A stretch of DNA of 64,000 nt, taken from NCBI RefSeq assembly GCF_000020525.1, contig NC_011026.1, positions 1,656,001-1,720,000 of the forward strand, in the 5' to 3' direction. The position numbers and the translations under genes were made by a program. The DNA comes from Chloroherpeton thalassium ATCC 35110 (GTDB lineage Bacteria > Bacteroidota > Chlorobiia > Chlorobiales > Chloroherpetonaceae). The notes under the pieces are model-generated. The model was given only the letters and a program-made list of their open reading frames with translations. It was not told the DNA's origin and ran no database searches. Below are positions 8,852-17,597 of this stretch, piece by piece (the stretch's first letter is position 1; each line of letters starts with the position of its first letter).

Positions 8852-8950
8852 GGGGTAAGCGGCACTATATCACACTCCTGTACTACTGGATGCTGCTTCC
8901 TTCCGGACCTGACATGGTTAAGTAGACTGAAGTTGTATAGGACTTACCCC
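8852..8950 (-). ncRNA. ffs: Bacterial small SRP RNA (4.5S type)
   Basis: Read on the minus strand, the segment begins GGGGTAAG and ends CTTACCCC, closing a long hairpin of about 99 bases. The apical part carries the conserved GTCAGGTCCGGAAGGAAGCA, with the GGAA tetraloop region and the asymmetric-loop bases bound by Ffh. Seven T residues follow the closing stem at once and form a terminator. This RNA is the scaffold of the signal recognition particle that targets membrane proteins. It is the short form without an Alu domain, as usual outside Firmicutes. Confidence 0.95.
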
Positions 8951-9217
8951 AAACTTATAAAATTTCCCGGTTATTGTCTTTTTGGTAGGCATTTAAATAA
9001 ACCGGACTTCTAATTTAAGCCTTCTATTTCGGATTACCAAAAAACAAAATGCCTTTTTTGAAAAAAACAGGCTACTTTTTTAATATAAAATGGCCGTTCA
9101 AACAATACGCTTTCGCTGGCTTCAAAACAAGACGACGTATTTTAAATTTTCTTCAAAAAAATGCCCCTTTAAAACTTTCAGCGTTAGGCTTTGGTTAAAG
9201 AAAAAAGTAAATATTAC
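8951..9217. other. Intergenic region between SRP RNA and flavodiiron gene
   Basis: About 270 AT-rich bases with no open frame of note. The divergent promoters of the SRP RNA (minus) and the flavodiiron gene (plus) must lie here; none was recognised by motif. Confidence 0.4.
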
Positions 9218-9239
9218 TATTTAGCTATATAGCTAAATA
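9218..9239. promoter_or_regulatory. Perfect 22-bp palindrome upstream of the flavodiiron gene
   Basis: The half site TATTTAGCTAT is followed directly by its exact reverse complement. It ends 35 bases before the flavodiiron start codon, the position expected for an operator of a dimeric regulator near the promoter. The regulator is unknown. Confidence 0.6.
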
Positions 9240-9274
9240 TCAAGTTTTTCATAAAAACTAAATAGTGAATTCTT

Positions 9275-10474
9275 ATGCAAAAGGTAAACATCAGTGACGA
9301 TATTTTTTGGGTGGGTGTAAACGATCGCCGCACCGAGCTTTTTGAGAACATGTGGCCGATTCCGCAAGGCGTTTGCTACAACTCTTATATTATTAATGAT
9401 GAGAAAGTGGCGATTGTCGATACCGTTGAAGTGAGTGCGGTGGATGAATATCTAGATAAACTTGAGCAGATCATCGGCGATGATAGAACCGTGGATTATT
9501 TGATTATCAACCACATGGAGCCAGACCATTCTGGTGCGGTGAGAAGCATTCGCCAAAAGTACCCGAATGTAGCTATCGTTGGAAACAAGAAAACTTTTGA
9601 AATGTTGGAAAAATTCTATGGCATTTCCGACAATTTGCACTTGGTTGAAGACGGCGACGAACTTGAGCTCGGCAGCCACAAATTGAAATTCTACATGACG
9701 CCCATGCTGCATTGGCCGGAAACCATGATGACTTATGATCAAAAGGATAAAATTCTTTTTTCCGGCGATGCGTTTGGCAGTTTCGGAACGCTTGATGGTG
9801 GCGTTTTCGACGATGAATTGAATATGTCGTTTTACGACGATGAAATTCGCCGCTACTACTCGAACATTGTTGGCAAATTTGCCAAGTTTGTGCAGAAGGC
9901 GCTTCAAAAATTGAGCACGCTTGAAGTAAAGGTGATTGCTGCAACACATGGACCGATTTGGCGCGAAGGCATTAAGAGCATCATCGACCGATACGACCGT
10001 TGGAGCCGCTATCAAACCGAAGAGGGCGTTGTCATCGTTTATGGAACGATGTATGGTAACACGGAGCAAATGGCGGATGTCATTGGTCGCGAACTGGCCG
10101 AAAACGGCATCAAAAACATTCACATTTTTGATTCATCAAAAACAAATGCCTCTTACATCATCAGCCAAATCTATAAATATAAAGGCGTGATTTTGGGCAG
10201 CTGCGCCTACAACAACGACATGTTCCCAAATATGGAATCGCTGATTCGCAAGATTGAAAATGGCGGCATTCAAGACCATATGCTTGGTGTTTTTGGCTCG
10301 TTTGCGTGGAGCGGCGGCGGGGTGAAGCGATTGAATGAATTTGCCGAAAATATCAAATGGGAAATTATTTCCGACTCGGTCGAGCAAAAAGGCGGGATGC
10401 ACGACATGAGCTATGATCGCTGTGTGTCTATGGCGCGCAACATGGCAAAACGCTTAAAGGAAACGTTTGCCTAA
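9275..10474 (+). CDS. fprA: Flavodiiron protein (A-type flavoprotein, O2/NO reductase)
   Basis: A 399-residue two-domain enzyme. The metallo-beta-lactamase-like domain has the diiron ligands in NHMEPDHSG (near residue 80), MLHWPETM, SGDAFG and THGPIWR. The flavodoxin domain from about residue 254 starts at VYGTMYGNTEQMAD, the FMN phosphate-binding loop. The family reduces O2 to water or NO to N2O using electrons from rubredoxin, and protects strict anaerobes. No C-terminal rubredoxin domain is fused. It appears monocistronic, with a palindrome upstream and a terminator downstream. No Shine-Dalgarno sequence is evident before the ATG. Confidence 0.96.
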   Translation: MQKVNISDDIFWVGVNDRRTELFENMWPIPQGVCYNSYIINDEKVAIVDTVEVSAVDEYLDKLEQIIGDDRTVDYLIINHMEPDHSGAVRSIRQKYPNVAIVGNKKTFEMLEKFYGISDNLHLVEDGDELELGSHKLKFYMTPMLHWPETMMTYDQKDKILFSGDAFGSFGTLDGGVFDDELNMSFYDDEIRRYYSNIVGKFAKFVQKALQKLSTLEVKVIAATHGPIWREGIKSIIDRYDRWSRYQTEEGVVIVYGTMYGNTEQMADVIGRELAENGIKNIHIFDSSKTNASYIISQIYKYKGVILGSCAYNNDMFPNMESLIRKIENGGIQDHMLGVFGSFAWSGGGVKRLNEFAENIKWEIISDSVEQKGGMHDMSYDRCVSMARNMAKRLKETFA

Positions 10475-10505
10475 TTTGCCATTCAGGCAACGGTGTAAAA
10501 ACAGC

Positions 10506-10539
10506 AACCCCCATACGCAATTTGTGTATGGGGGTTTTT
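10506..10539 (+). terminator. Intrinsic terminator after the flavodiiron gene
   Basis: AACCCCCATAC pairs with GTATGGGGGTT, followed by TTTTT on the plus strand, 32 bases after the stop codon. Confidence 0.9.
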
Positions 10540-10557
10540 CGTTTATTCCGCATATTT

Positions 10558-11658
10558 TTACGATTTCCTTAAATCCGAAAGTTTATCCTTAGCAAGCGTA
10601 TAATTTTTACGCGCATCAACTGCAAGACGCTCCGCTTGTTTTAGCAAGCTACGATCGAACTCTAAATTGTCATCTATTGCTTGTTTGAAAACATCTAACG
10701 CTTTTAAACTCATTCGTTCCGCATCTTCGCTGTTGATTTGCGCTTTTCTATATAAAACGAGCGCTTCAGAAAGATCTTTTCCAAATCGCTTGCGCATTTG
10801 AGCTTCTTCTTCAAGCCGCGCTTGTTCTATAGTTGTTGTGATCTCCTGGAGAATCTGCTCGAGTTTCGCTAAAGTGTTTTTTCCCTCCTCAACTCTTTTC
10901 AGAAAGTCTTCCCGTTCTTTTCGCTTTGCCTCTTCTATTTTTTGTGCCGCTTCCTCTGCGGCTTTTTGGCGCGCCATTTCTTCGCGTTGCTTTTTGCGAT
11001 CAGCGTAGCCACTTTCATGCTCCTTTACAATGCGCAAAAATTCTTCCGATTCATTGAATTTTGGATAGAGAACCAAATACTCATAAAACTCTCTATCTTG
11101 TTCAATTTTATTATCCAAAACCTGCACAAGTTGCTCTACGCTGGTTAATCCTTCATAAATAATTTGCGCGGCTTCCTCAAACTTTCGTTTCTTTTCAATG
11201 GCTTCTTTGAATTCAGAGAGTTCATCGTTGACTGTTGTGGCAATTTCGGTTGTTTTCGGCTTGAGTTTTACCGCTGTTCCATACATTTGCAGATAGAAGA
11301 ATTGGAAGCCTTGCGAATCGATATCAATATCTTGGCGCATGCCGATAATCGCATCTGCGCCCAATAGTTGCGCGCGTTTTTTTAATTCCTCCACAGAAAT
11401 GAAAAAAGCTCTATCAAATAGCCCATGTCCAGGAGAAACTTCAAGCGTACCAAAAACAAATGCGTATCCAAACCTGCTCCAATCGACCTGTCGTTTTTTG
11501 TCAATTTGTCCTTGTTCTTTATACTTTAGGAGCTCGTATTCGTAATACTCTTCCAACTGAGAATACTTGCTGGAGAAAAATCCCTTGTTTGATAATTGAA
11601 AATAAACAGGGCCGATGACATCGTAGTCATCTTTCAAATCTGCAGTGGTGACAATCAT
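10558..11658 (-). CDS. YbjQ-like domain protein with coiled-coil C-terminus, unknown function
   Basis: A 366-residue protein. Residues 1-135 resemble the YbjQ/UPF0145 fold; the end ADAIIGMRQDIDIDS...MYGTAVKL is the family signature, although the rest is diverged. Residues 140-360 are strongly charged and Glu/Lys/Ala-rich, with long helices predicted as coiled coil (for example REEMARQKAAEEAAQKIEEA). There is no signal peptide or membrane segment, so it should be cytoplasmic. It faces the flavodiiron gene tail to tail and stands alone. YbjQ domains are usually about 105 residues and free-standing or in short fusions, so this long coiled-coil fusion is unusual. No function can be assigned. Confidence 0.65.
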   Translation of the reverse strand: MIVTTADLKDDYDVIGPVYFQLSNKGFFSSKYSQLEEYYEYELLKYKEQGQIDKKRQVDWSRFGYAFVFGTLEVSPGHGLFDRAFFISVEELKKRAQLLGADAIIGMRQDIDIDSQGFQFFYLQMYGTAVKLKPKTTEIATTVNDELSEFKEAIEKKRKFEEAAQIIYEGLTSVEQLVQVLDNKIEQDREFYEYLVLYPKFNESEEFLRIVKEHESGYADRKKQREEMARQKAAEEAAQKIEEAKRKEREDFLKRVEEGKNTLAKLEQILQEITTTIEQARLEEEAQMRKRFGKDLSEALVLYRKAQINSEDAERMSLKALDVFKQAIDDNLEFDRSLLKQAERLAVDARKNYTLAKDKLSDLRKS

Positions 11659-11873
11659 GGTTTGATAATTAGAGGTTAAGGGTTTGGGTTAAATAAAGGA
11701 AACGGTCATGCTGTTATCAAGCGAACGGCCTTTCAAATTTGGGATGTGCAATATACAGATAACAATGTATTTCTTCTTCCATGTTTTGATAGGCTTATTT
11801 CTCTTATCGCGCTTCCTTCGGAGAAATCCCTCACTTATTTGTAAATTATGGCTCATTTTCCGCAAACAGTTCC

Positions 11874-12923
11874 ATGGCTTTAAATATTGATATGACACTT
11901 AGCAAAACCTTTGATGTGTTGATTCCAATTGCCGCCTTGTTTGTCGCCTTTGCACTTGGAGGCATTTTGATATGGCTCATCGGGCAAGACCCATTTGCAA
12001 TTTATGGTAAAATGTTTTCCATGACGCTTGGCAATGAATACGGTATTGGGCAAGTGCTTTTTCGGGCTACGCCGTTGATTTTAACCGGTTTAGCCGTTGC
12101 GATTCCTTTTCAAGCGGGGCTTTTCAACATTGGTGGAGAAGGGCAAGTTGCCGTGAGTGCCTTTGCCTGTGCGCTTACAGGAATGGCGCTGCCGGAATCT
12201 ATGCCATCGGTTTTTGCTGTTGCAATTTGCCTTTTGGTCAGCATGTTGGTGGGGGCTGCATGGAGCGGATTCGCCGGATTTTTACGCGTGAAACGAGGCA
12301 TCAACGAGGTGATTACCACCATTATGATGAATTTTATCGCAGCTGCACTCGTCGGATATTTTTTGATGAATCGCTTTGCCGTGCGAGCTTCTGTGCATAC
12401 GCCGGAAATCATCGCCAATGCGACCTTGGCACGTTTGGATGCGCTAATGGGAATTTTTCCGCATACGCCGCTCAATCTGAGTTTTTTCCTGTCAATTATG
12501 GTTGCGTGTTTCTGTTATGTGCTCATGTATCAAGTCAAGTATGGCTATGAATTGCGAGCTGTTGGTTTAAATCCCGATGCGGCAAAATATGCGGGAATCA
12601 ATGTCGGGCGACATTTGCTGTTTTCAATGGTGCTTGCAGGCGCTCTTATTGGATTGGTGGCTGCCAATTTGGTTCTCGGCTATAAGCACTACTATGAGTT
12701 GGGAATGACTTCCGGGTTAGGTTTTTTAGGCATTGCCGTTGCAATGCTGGCCGGCTCAAATCCGCTTTGGATTGTGTTTTCGGCTTTGCTTTTTGGGCTG
12801 CTTGATTACGGCGGATTGACTATTAATTCTTATGTCCCAAAAGAAGTTTTTCTAATCCTGCAGGCCATTGTGATTCTTTTTATTATTGGCGCGCAAAAAG
12901 CTTTCCAGAAAAAAAGTCATTAA
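11874..12923 (+). CDS. ABC transporter permease, nucleoside/simple-sugar type (YufP-like)
   Basis: A 349-residue integral membrane protein with about 8-10 hydrophobic segments. Its core LFNIGGEGQVAVSAF and KRGINEVITTIMMNFIAA are typical of the permeases that work with BMP-family lipoproteins to import nucleosides or related compounds. Such systems normally need a binding lipoprotein, a double ATPase and a second permease, none of which is adjacent here. The start ATG at 11874 has no clear ribosome binding site; an internal ATG seven codons on is a possible alternative. Family assignment is firm, substrate uncertain. Confidence 0.85.
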   Translation: MALNIDMTLSKTFDVLIPIAALFVAFALGGILIWLIGQDPFAIYGKMFSMTLGNEYGIGQVLFRATPLILTGLAVAIPFQAGLFNIGGEGQVAVSAFACALTGMALPESMPSVFAVAICLLVSMLVGAAWSGFAGFLRVKRGINEVITTIMMNFIAAALVGYFLMNRFAVRASVHTPEIIANATLARLDALMGIFPHTPLNLSFFLSIMVACFCYVLMYQVKYGYELRAVGLNPDAAKYAGINVGRHLLFSMVLAGALIGLVAANLVLGYKHYYELGMTSGLGFLGIAVAMLAGSNPLWIVFSALLFGLLDYGGLTINSYVPKEVFLILQAIVILFIIGAQKAFQKKSH

Positions 12924-13266
12924 CGTGCCATTCATGGGCTGCTTCATGTATATAAAATAAGCACTTAGCAAATCTCGTTGCTTAAAATATTGCGTAGTCT
13001 CCCTTGGATAGTTGCCAATCCTGTTTTACCTTGCGTTTAACAATGAGGCTGAGGTCCAAAAAGCATTTCCCCCAGCAGCATTTTTCCTTTGCACAATAAG
13101 AAATCATGTTGAAGTAAAAGCTGGCCGTAGCTGTTCTGTCAGTGATTTAATAATTGAACATTACTTGTCTTAGATAAAAATAATAACCCTTGCATCCATC
13201 ACTCTTATAAGTCATTTGTGTGTGCATATCAATGCTTTGTTCTTTTTACTCCAGAAAAATTCAATG
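12924..13266. other. Intergenic region without recognised genes
   Basis: About 340 bases between the permease and the tail-collar gene. No open frame, RNA or repeat was recognised, and no clear terminator follows the permease. Confidence 0.4.
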
Positions 13267-13285
13267 AGATGATGACGTATCATCT
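13267..13285. promoter_or_regulatory. Inverted repeat upstream of the tail-collar gene
   Basis: AGATGAT and ATCATCT arms with a 5-base spacer lie 36 bases before the start codon. It could be an operator or an mRNA leader stem. Confidence 0.35.
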
Positions 13286-13320
13286 TAACTAACTAACCCA
13301 TAATATCAAGGAGGAAGAAT

Positions 13321-13851
13321 ATGCAAGTAGAAGCGTATATCGGAGAAATCCGGCTGTTTGGCTTTGGCTGGGCCCCAGATGGATGGGCGCAGTGTAATGG
13401 ACAGTTGCTGCTCATTAACGAAAATCAAGCCCTATACTCTCTTTTGGGGACAATGTACGGTGGTGATGCGCGCTCAACTTTTGGCGTGCCAGATTTACGC
13501 GGGCGGGCGGTAATCGGATATGGCCAATCCCCTAAACTATCCTATTCATATCAAATGAGTCAGTGGGGCGGTGAGGAGACTGTTACGCTGGGCGTAGCAC
13601 AAATTCCCGCTCACAACCATACCTTAATTGCTGATGGTGCAACCGGAACGCTTTTAAACCCTCAGAATAATTATTTGGCGGAAGGGGCTTTTCCAGGTGC
13701 TGCATTTTATTCAGCCGACAAAAGCGTGGCCATGAATCAGGGGACAATTGGAAACACTGGTGGAAGTCAGCCGCATGAAAATCGCTCACCGTATTTGGCA
13801 CTGAATTATTGCATTGCATTGCAAGGCATTTATCCACAGCGGCCAGATTAA
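13321..13851 (+). CDS. Phage tail-collar domain protein (microcystin-dependent protein family)
   Basis: A 176-residue protein with the tail-collar fold. Typical motifs are GEIRLFGFGWAPDGWAQCNG at the N-terminus, ALYSLLGTMYGGD, TFGVPDLRGRAVIG, and a C-terminal HENRSPYLALNYCIAL. These proteins resemble short phage tail fibres and occur widely in bacterial genomes outside prophages; several are called microcystin-dependent protein, with no defined role. No other phage gene is nearby, so prophage origin is not supported. AGGAGG sits seven bases before the ATG, which implies strong translation. The next gene downstream is a secreted surface protein. Confidence 0.92.
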   Translation: MQVEAYIGEIRLFGFGWAPDGWAQCNGQLLLINENQALYSLLGTMYGGDARSTFGVPDLRGRAVIGYGQSPKLSYSYQMSQWGGEETVTLGVAQIPAHNHTLIADGATGTLLNPQNNYLAEGAFPGAAFYSADKSVAMNQGTIGNTGGSQPHENRSPYLALNYCIALQGIYPQRPD

Positions 13852-14006
13852 AGAAAGCTATTTCAAAGATTGATGTGACAAAATCGCTCTAAAAGCAGGT
13901 TACATATTTCTCTGAAAAAAATATGCAGCCTGCTTTTGGAAGTACAACAATTTTAAACAGTTCAACAAATCACCTACTCATCTAACCCTAAAGGAGATTT
14001 CATTCT

Positions 14007-16307
14007 ATGAACAGGCGGAATGGTTACTTTTTTCTTGGGCACATTTGTTTATTTCTTCTCATTTTTGCGGGCTCTGCTCAAGCGACGGACTACCTCGTTT
14101 CAGGAGCTGGCAACTCAGCTGTGAACGGTACTTTTGTCGAAAATGGCACGCACGGCACCCAACCTCTATATGTATATAATGGTTATTATTTGTATTATGA
14201 ATACAGCACTCACTGGATAGATAATGATGAAAATTCAGGAAATGGCGCGCTTTATTACAATGGAACTTATTCTGCAGCAACCCCAGCAGGAACAAACTGG
14301 AAAGTCTGGAGTGGTGCTTCGCCAGCGCCAACAGTTGCAGTCGCTCCAAGTGCAAGTTCTCCGACGGCTACAACAAACGCAGCCAGCAGTGTGACGGCAA
14401 GTGGCGCAACCCTAAATGGCGCGGTGAATGCCAATGGCGCCTCAGCCACGGTAACATTTGAGTATGGCCTCACAACTGCATATGGATCAAGCGTCACCGC
14501 AGATGAAAGTCCAGTAACCGGAACCACGAGCAGCTCGGTGAGCAAAGCAATCACAGGACTCACGCCAGGCGTCACTTATCACTATCGTGTGGTGGCGCAA
14601 AATAGCCAAGGAACAACGAATGGCTCGGATCAAACATTTATCACCGATGCGGCTTCCCCGACGGCTACAACGAATGCAGCCAGCAGTGTGACGGCAAATG
14701 GCGCAACCCTAAATGGCGCGGTGAATGCCAATGGTGCCTCAACCACGGTAACATTTGAGTATGGCCTCACAACGGGATATGGATCAAGCGTCGCTGCAAA
14801 CGAAAGTCCAGTAACCGGAACCACGAGCAGCTCGGTGAGCAAAGCAATCACAGGGCTCACGCCAGGTGTCACTTATCACTATCGTGTGGTGGCGCAAAAT
14901 AGCCAAGGAACCACGAATGGCTCGGATATGACTTTCGCGACGGTCTCTATGCCATCAACGCCAAGTGAGCTAATCGCGGCAGCGATGAGCCAAACACAAA
15001 TCGACCTGACATGGGATGGAACCAGCGAAAAATTCCGTGTTCTTCAAAAAACAGATTCTTCCTCAGCCAGCGAAAACGACGGAAACATAATTTATGCAGG
15101 TGTAAATAAATCCTTCTCCGTGACGGGCTTGGACACCAACACAACTTACTTTTTCACTGTTTATGGGATGAATACCGCTGGCGACATGTTTTCTTCAGGC
15201 AATCAAAAAGCGGTCGCTTCTACTCTGCCTGCCGCTGATAGCACGAGAAGCAACGCCGAATGCGGCTTCCTTGCCGGAGATGCGGATTCTACTTACACAT
15301 TGGATAGCCTTGGCGTTGATGTATTTTTCACCGATGCCACCGATAGTGACGGCTTTTTAGAAATTGTCAGGCACGGCGTCGCGCCGCAATATGGCGTATT
15401 GCCAGCTTCTGCGGAAATTCCTGCAGGCGGCACAATTGTGCCAACAATTATCTATGAAGTTCATTATTGGCAGGTCGTAAATCACGGCCTCAAAAACTTT
15501 GTGTATAAAATCATTCTATCGCTGGATGGCATTTCTGGAATTGGCGACCCAGCCCGCCTTTGCGTTTATAAACGAGAAACTTCTGGTGCTGCTTGGACAG
15601 ACGCCGCTGCAGACGCCGCAACGATCGAGTATGACTCAGATCTGAATGCGCTGATTATCAGCGGGCTAACCACCTTCTCCGAATTTGCGATTGGCTCGGA
15701 TGGCGGAGACAACCCGCTTCCCGTAGAGTTTTCTGCATTTAGTGGCGCGGTCTCAACCGCAGGCGTTGTTTTGAATTGGAAAACAGCGTCGGAGACAAAC
15801 AACGCAGGGTTCGTGCTTTATCGCAATAACGTTGAAATTGCTTCTTATAAAAATGTCTCGGCGCTTCAAGGGCAAGGCACAAAAGGTAGCGCAACGACAT
15901 ATAGCTTCACAGATGAGGAGGTTTATCTTGGTGAAACCTACACGTATAAAATTGCCAGCGAAGATTACTCCGGTGTCAAACATGAATACGAGAAAGTCGT
16001 TAGCGTCAGCATCACAGAAAGTGCAAAAAATGAAAGCACAGAAGTGTATGAATATGCTTTGGCGCAAAATTATCCGAATCCATTCAATCCGAGCACAACC
16101 ATTTGCTTTTCTTTAAAATATGCGGGAACGGCTATTTTAAAAGTGTTTGATATGCTTGGCAAAGAAGTGGGCGCGGCGCAAATACAAGGAAATGCTGGAT
16201 GGAACTCGTACACGTTCAGTGCAAAAGCGCTTTCAAGCGGCATGTATTACTATCAGGTGATTTCCGGATCATTTACGGAAACGAAAAAAATGATGCTGCT
16301 GAAATAA
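14007..16307 (+). CDS. Secreted surface protein with tandem repeats, FN3 domain and T9SS C-terminal signal
   Basis: A 766-residue protein. Residues 1-26 are a signal peptide ending SAQA. Residues 118-310 hold two near-identical 99-residue repeats, each with NAASSVTA and LTPGVTYHYRVVAQNSQGTT, a fibronectin-III-like pattern. Another FN3 domain follows (about 313-405), then a beta-rich region. The C-terminal 80 residues are a type IX sorting domain: YALAQNYPNPFNPST, VFDMLGKEV, SSGMYYYQVISG and a terminal MMLLK. The protein should cross the outer membrane by the Por system and be attached or released at the surface. An adhesin or matrix role is likely but inferred. AAAGGAG precedes the ATG. Confidence 0.9.
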   Translation: MNRRNGYFFLGHICLFLLIFAGSAQATDYLVSGAGNSAVNGTFVENGTHGTQPLYVYNGYYLYYEYSTHWIDNDENSGNGALYYNGTYSAATPAGTNWKVWSGASPAPTVAVAPSASSPTATTNAASSVTASGATLNGAVNANGASATVTFEYGLTTAYGSSVTADESPVTGTTSSSVSKAITGLTPGVTYHYRVVAQNSQGTTNGSDQTFITDAASPTATTNAASSVTANGATLNGAVNANGASTTVTFEYGLTTGYGSSVAANESPVTGTTSSSVSKAITGLTPGVTYHYRVVAQNSQGTTNGSDMTFATVSMPSTPSELIAAAMSQTQIDLTWDGTSEKFRVLQKTDSSSASENDGNIIYAGVNKSFSVTGLDTNTTYFFTVYGMNTAGDMFSSGNQKAVASTLPAADSTRSNAECGFLAGDADSTYTLDSLGVDVFFTDATDSDGFLEIVRHGVAPQYGVLPASAEIPAGGTIVPTIIYEVHYWQVVNHGLKNFVYKIILSLDGISGIGDPARLCVYKRETSGAAWTDAAADAATIEYDSDLNALIISGLTTFSEFAIGSDGGDNPLPVEFSAFSGAVSTAGVVLNWKTASETNNAGFVLYRNNVEIASYKNVSALQGQGTKGSATTYSFTDEEVYLGETYTYKIASEDYSGVKHEYEKVVSVSITESAKNESTEVYEYALAQNYPNPFNPSTTICFSLKYAGTAILKVFDMLGKEVGAAQIQGNAGWNSYTFSAKALSSGMYYYQVISGSFTETKKMMLLK
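14361..14930 (+). repeat. Two tandem 297-bp repeats inside the surface-protein gene
   Basis: The unit starting at 14361 recurs at 14658 with few differences over about 270 bases. The period is exactly 99 codons. Such identity at DNA level suggests recent duplication or gene conversion and allows copy-number change by recombination. Confidence 0.9.
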
Positions 16308-16332
16308 TTTGGATGAAGCAATCGCGAAAGTG

Positions 16333-16358
16333 AAAAGGGGCTGCAAAGCCCCTTTTTC
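16333..16358. terminator. Bidirectional terminator between surface-protein gene and mnmA
   Basis: AAAAGGGGCT pairs with AGCCCCTTTT across a short GCAA loop, with T and A tracts on either side, so it serves the convergent genes on both strands. Confidence 0.88.
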
Positions 16359-16402
16359 GTTTAGCACAACTTTTAACTTGAAATTGAGTGCGAAATAAAA
16401 AG

Positions 16403-17500
16403 TTACTGAATGGCTTTCTGGATAAAGCCGCCGCCTAAAAGTTCTTCGCCGGAATAGAACACAACAGCTTGGCCGGGTGTGATGGCGCGCTTCGGTGTTT
16501 CAAAAGTAACTTGAACGCATCCCGTTTCAAGCGGCGTGACGACACAAGGTTCTGCAGTATCTTTGTAGCGGATTTTGGCTTCAGCCTGAAAAGGCTCTTG
16601 CAGTTTAGAAAAAGCAATCCAATTTAGGTCGGTTGCAATCAGCCCTGAATGAAGCAGGTCATCTTTGCTGCCAACGACAATCGTGTTATCCTCCGCGTGA
16701 ATATCCGTTACATAAACAGGCGCTGGCGTGCTAATGCCCAGTCCGCGGCGCTGCCCAATGGTGTAGAATGGATAGCCGCGATGCTTGCCAAGTTCATTCT
16801 GGTTTGTGTCAAGGATTTTTCCGCCTGCTATTTTTTCTGCCAAGTTAGGCAGTGCGTCTTTTAAAAATCGCTCGTAGTTATTGTCAGGGATAAAGCAAAT
16901 TTCTTGGCTTTCATCTTTTTCGGCGACCGGCAAATCATATTTTCTGGCAAGCGCGCGAACTTCATCTTTTGTATAATCGGCGAGTGGAAATCGTGCTTTC
17001 TCAAGAATTTCTTGGCTCAACCCCCAAAGCACGTAGCTTTGATCTTTACTGGCGTCGCAGCCTTGCAGCAGCCGAAAGCGGCCTTCTTGTTTGGCAACGC
17101 GCGCATAGTGTCCGGTTGCAATGTAGGCAGCGCCATGTCGTTTGGCTTCTTGCAAAAGCGCCTGCCATTTGATTTTGGTATTGCAGATCACACACGGGTT
17201 TGGCGTGCGCCCTAACAAATATTCAGACTTAAAATAATCAATAACTTCTCGTTGAAAGGCTTCCCGAAAATCTATCGTGAAGTGCAGAAATCCTTTCGCT
17301 GCTGCAATTTGCTTCGCTTCCTCATGCTCATGTGTCGGCGACAGTGCGTTTTGTTCTTCGCTATCGTTGTTTGTTTTGGGTAATTTTTCCCAGGTGTGAA
17401 GCGTGACACCAATTACCTCAAATCCTTCTTCTGCAAGCAAGCACGCGGCAACCGAAGAATCCACGCCGCCCGACATTCCCACAATGACTTTTTTCTTCAT
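16403..17500 (-). CDS. mnmA: tRNA-specific 2-thiouridylase MnmA
   Basis: A 365-residue enzyme that installs sulfur at U34 of tRNAs for Lys, Glu and Gln. The ATP-binding PP loop is GMSGGVDSS at residues 8-16. The two catalytic cysteines lie in NPCVICNTK near residue 102 and QEICFIPD near residue 204. The C-terminal beta-barrel region ends with GGGFI. Length matches the family. The start ATG at 17500 gives the standard MKKKVIVGMSGG opening. The patatin-like gene follows upstream on the same strand without obvious functional link. Confidence 0.97.
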   Translation of the reverse strand: MKKKVIVGMSGGVDSSVAACLLAEEGFEVIGVTLHTWEKLPKTNNDSEEQNALSPTHEHEEAKQIAAAKGFLHFTIDFREAFQREVIDYFKSEYLLGRTPNPCVICNTKIKWQALLQEAKRHGAAYIATGHYARVAKQEGRFRLLQGCDASKDQSYVLWGLSQEILEKARFPLADYTKDEVRALARKYDLPVAEKDESQEICFIPDNNYERFLKDALPNLAEKIAGGKILDTNQNELGKHRGYPFYTIGQRRGLGISTPAPVYVTDIHAEDNTIVVGSKDDLLHSGLIATDLNWIAFSKLQEPFQAEAKIRYKDTAEPCVVTPLETGCVQVTFETPKRAITPGQAVVFYSGEELLGGGFIQKAIQ

Positions 17501-17597
17501 CGATTCGCAATTTTTACACGTTCTTCAAAAAAATTAAGGGAAAAATATAAAGGTCGGAGGAGAAACGTTCGTTTCCCATCTGAGAAATCTTCAGTGG

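Noticed and set aside
8842-8865. Upstream start for the deoxyhypusine synthase-like gene (MPLTPFF)
   Set aside because: These codons lie in the closing stem and terminator of the SRP RNA.
13321-13851. Tail-collar gene as sign of a prophage
   Set aside because: No integrase, capsid, lysis or other tail gene lies nearby, and such proteins are common outside phages.
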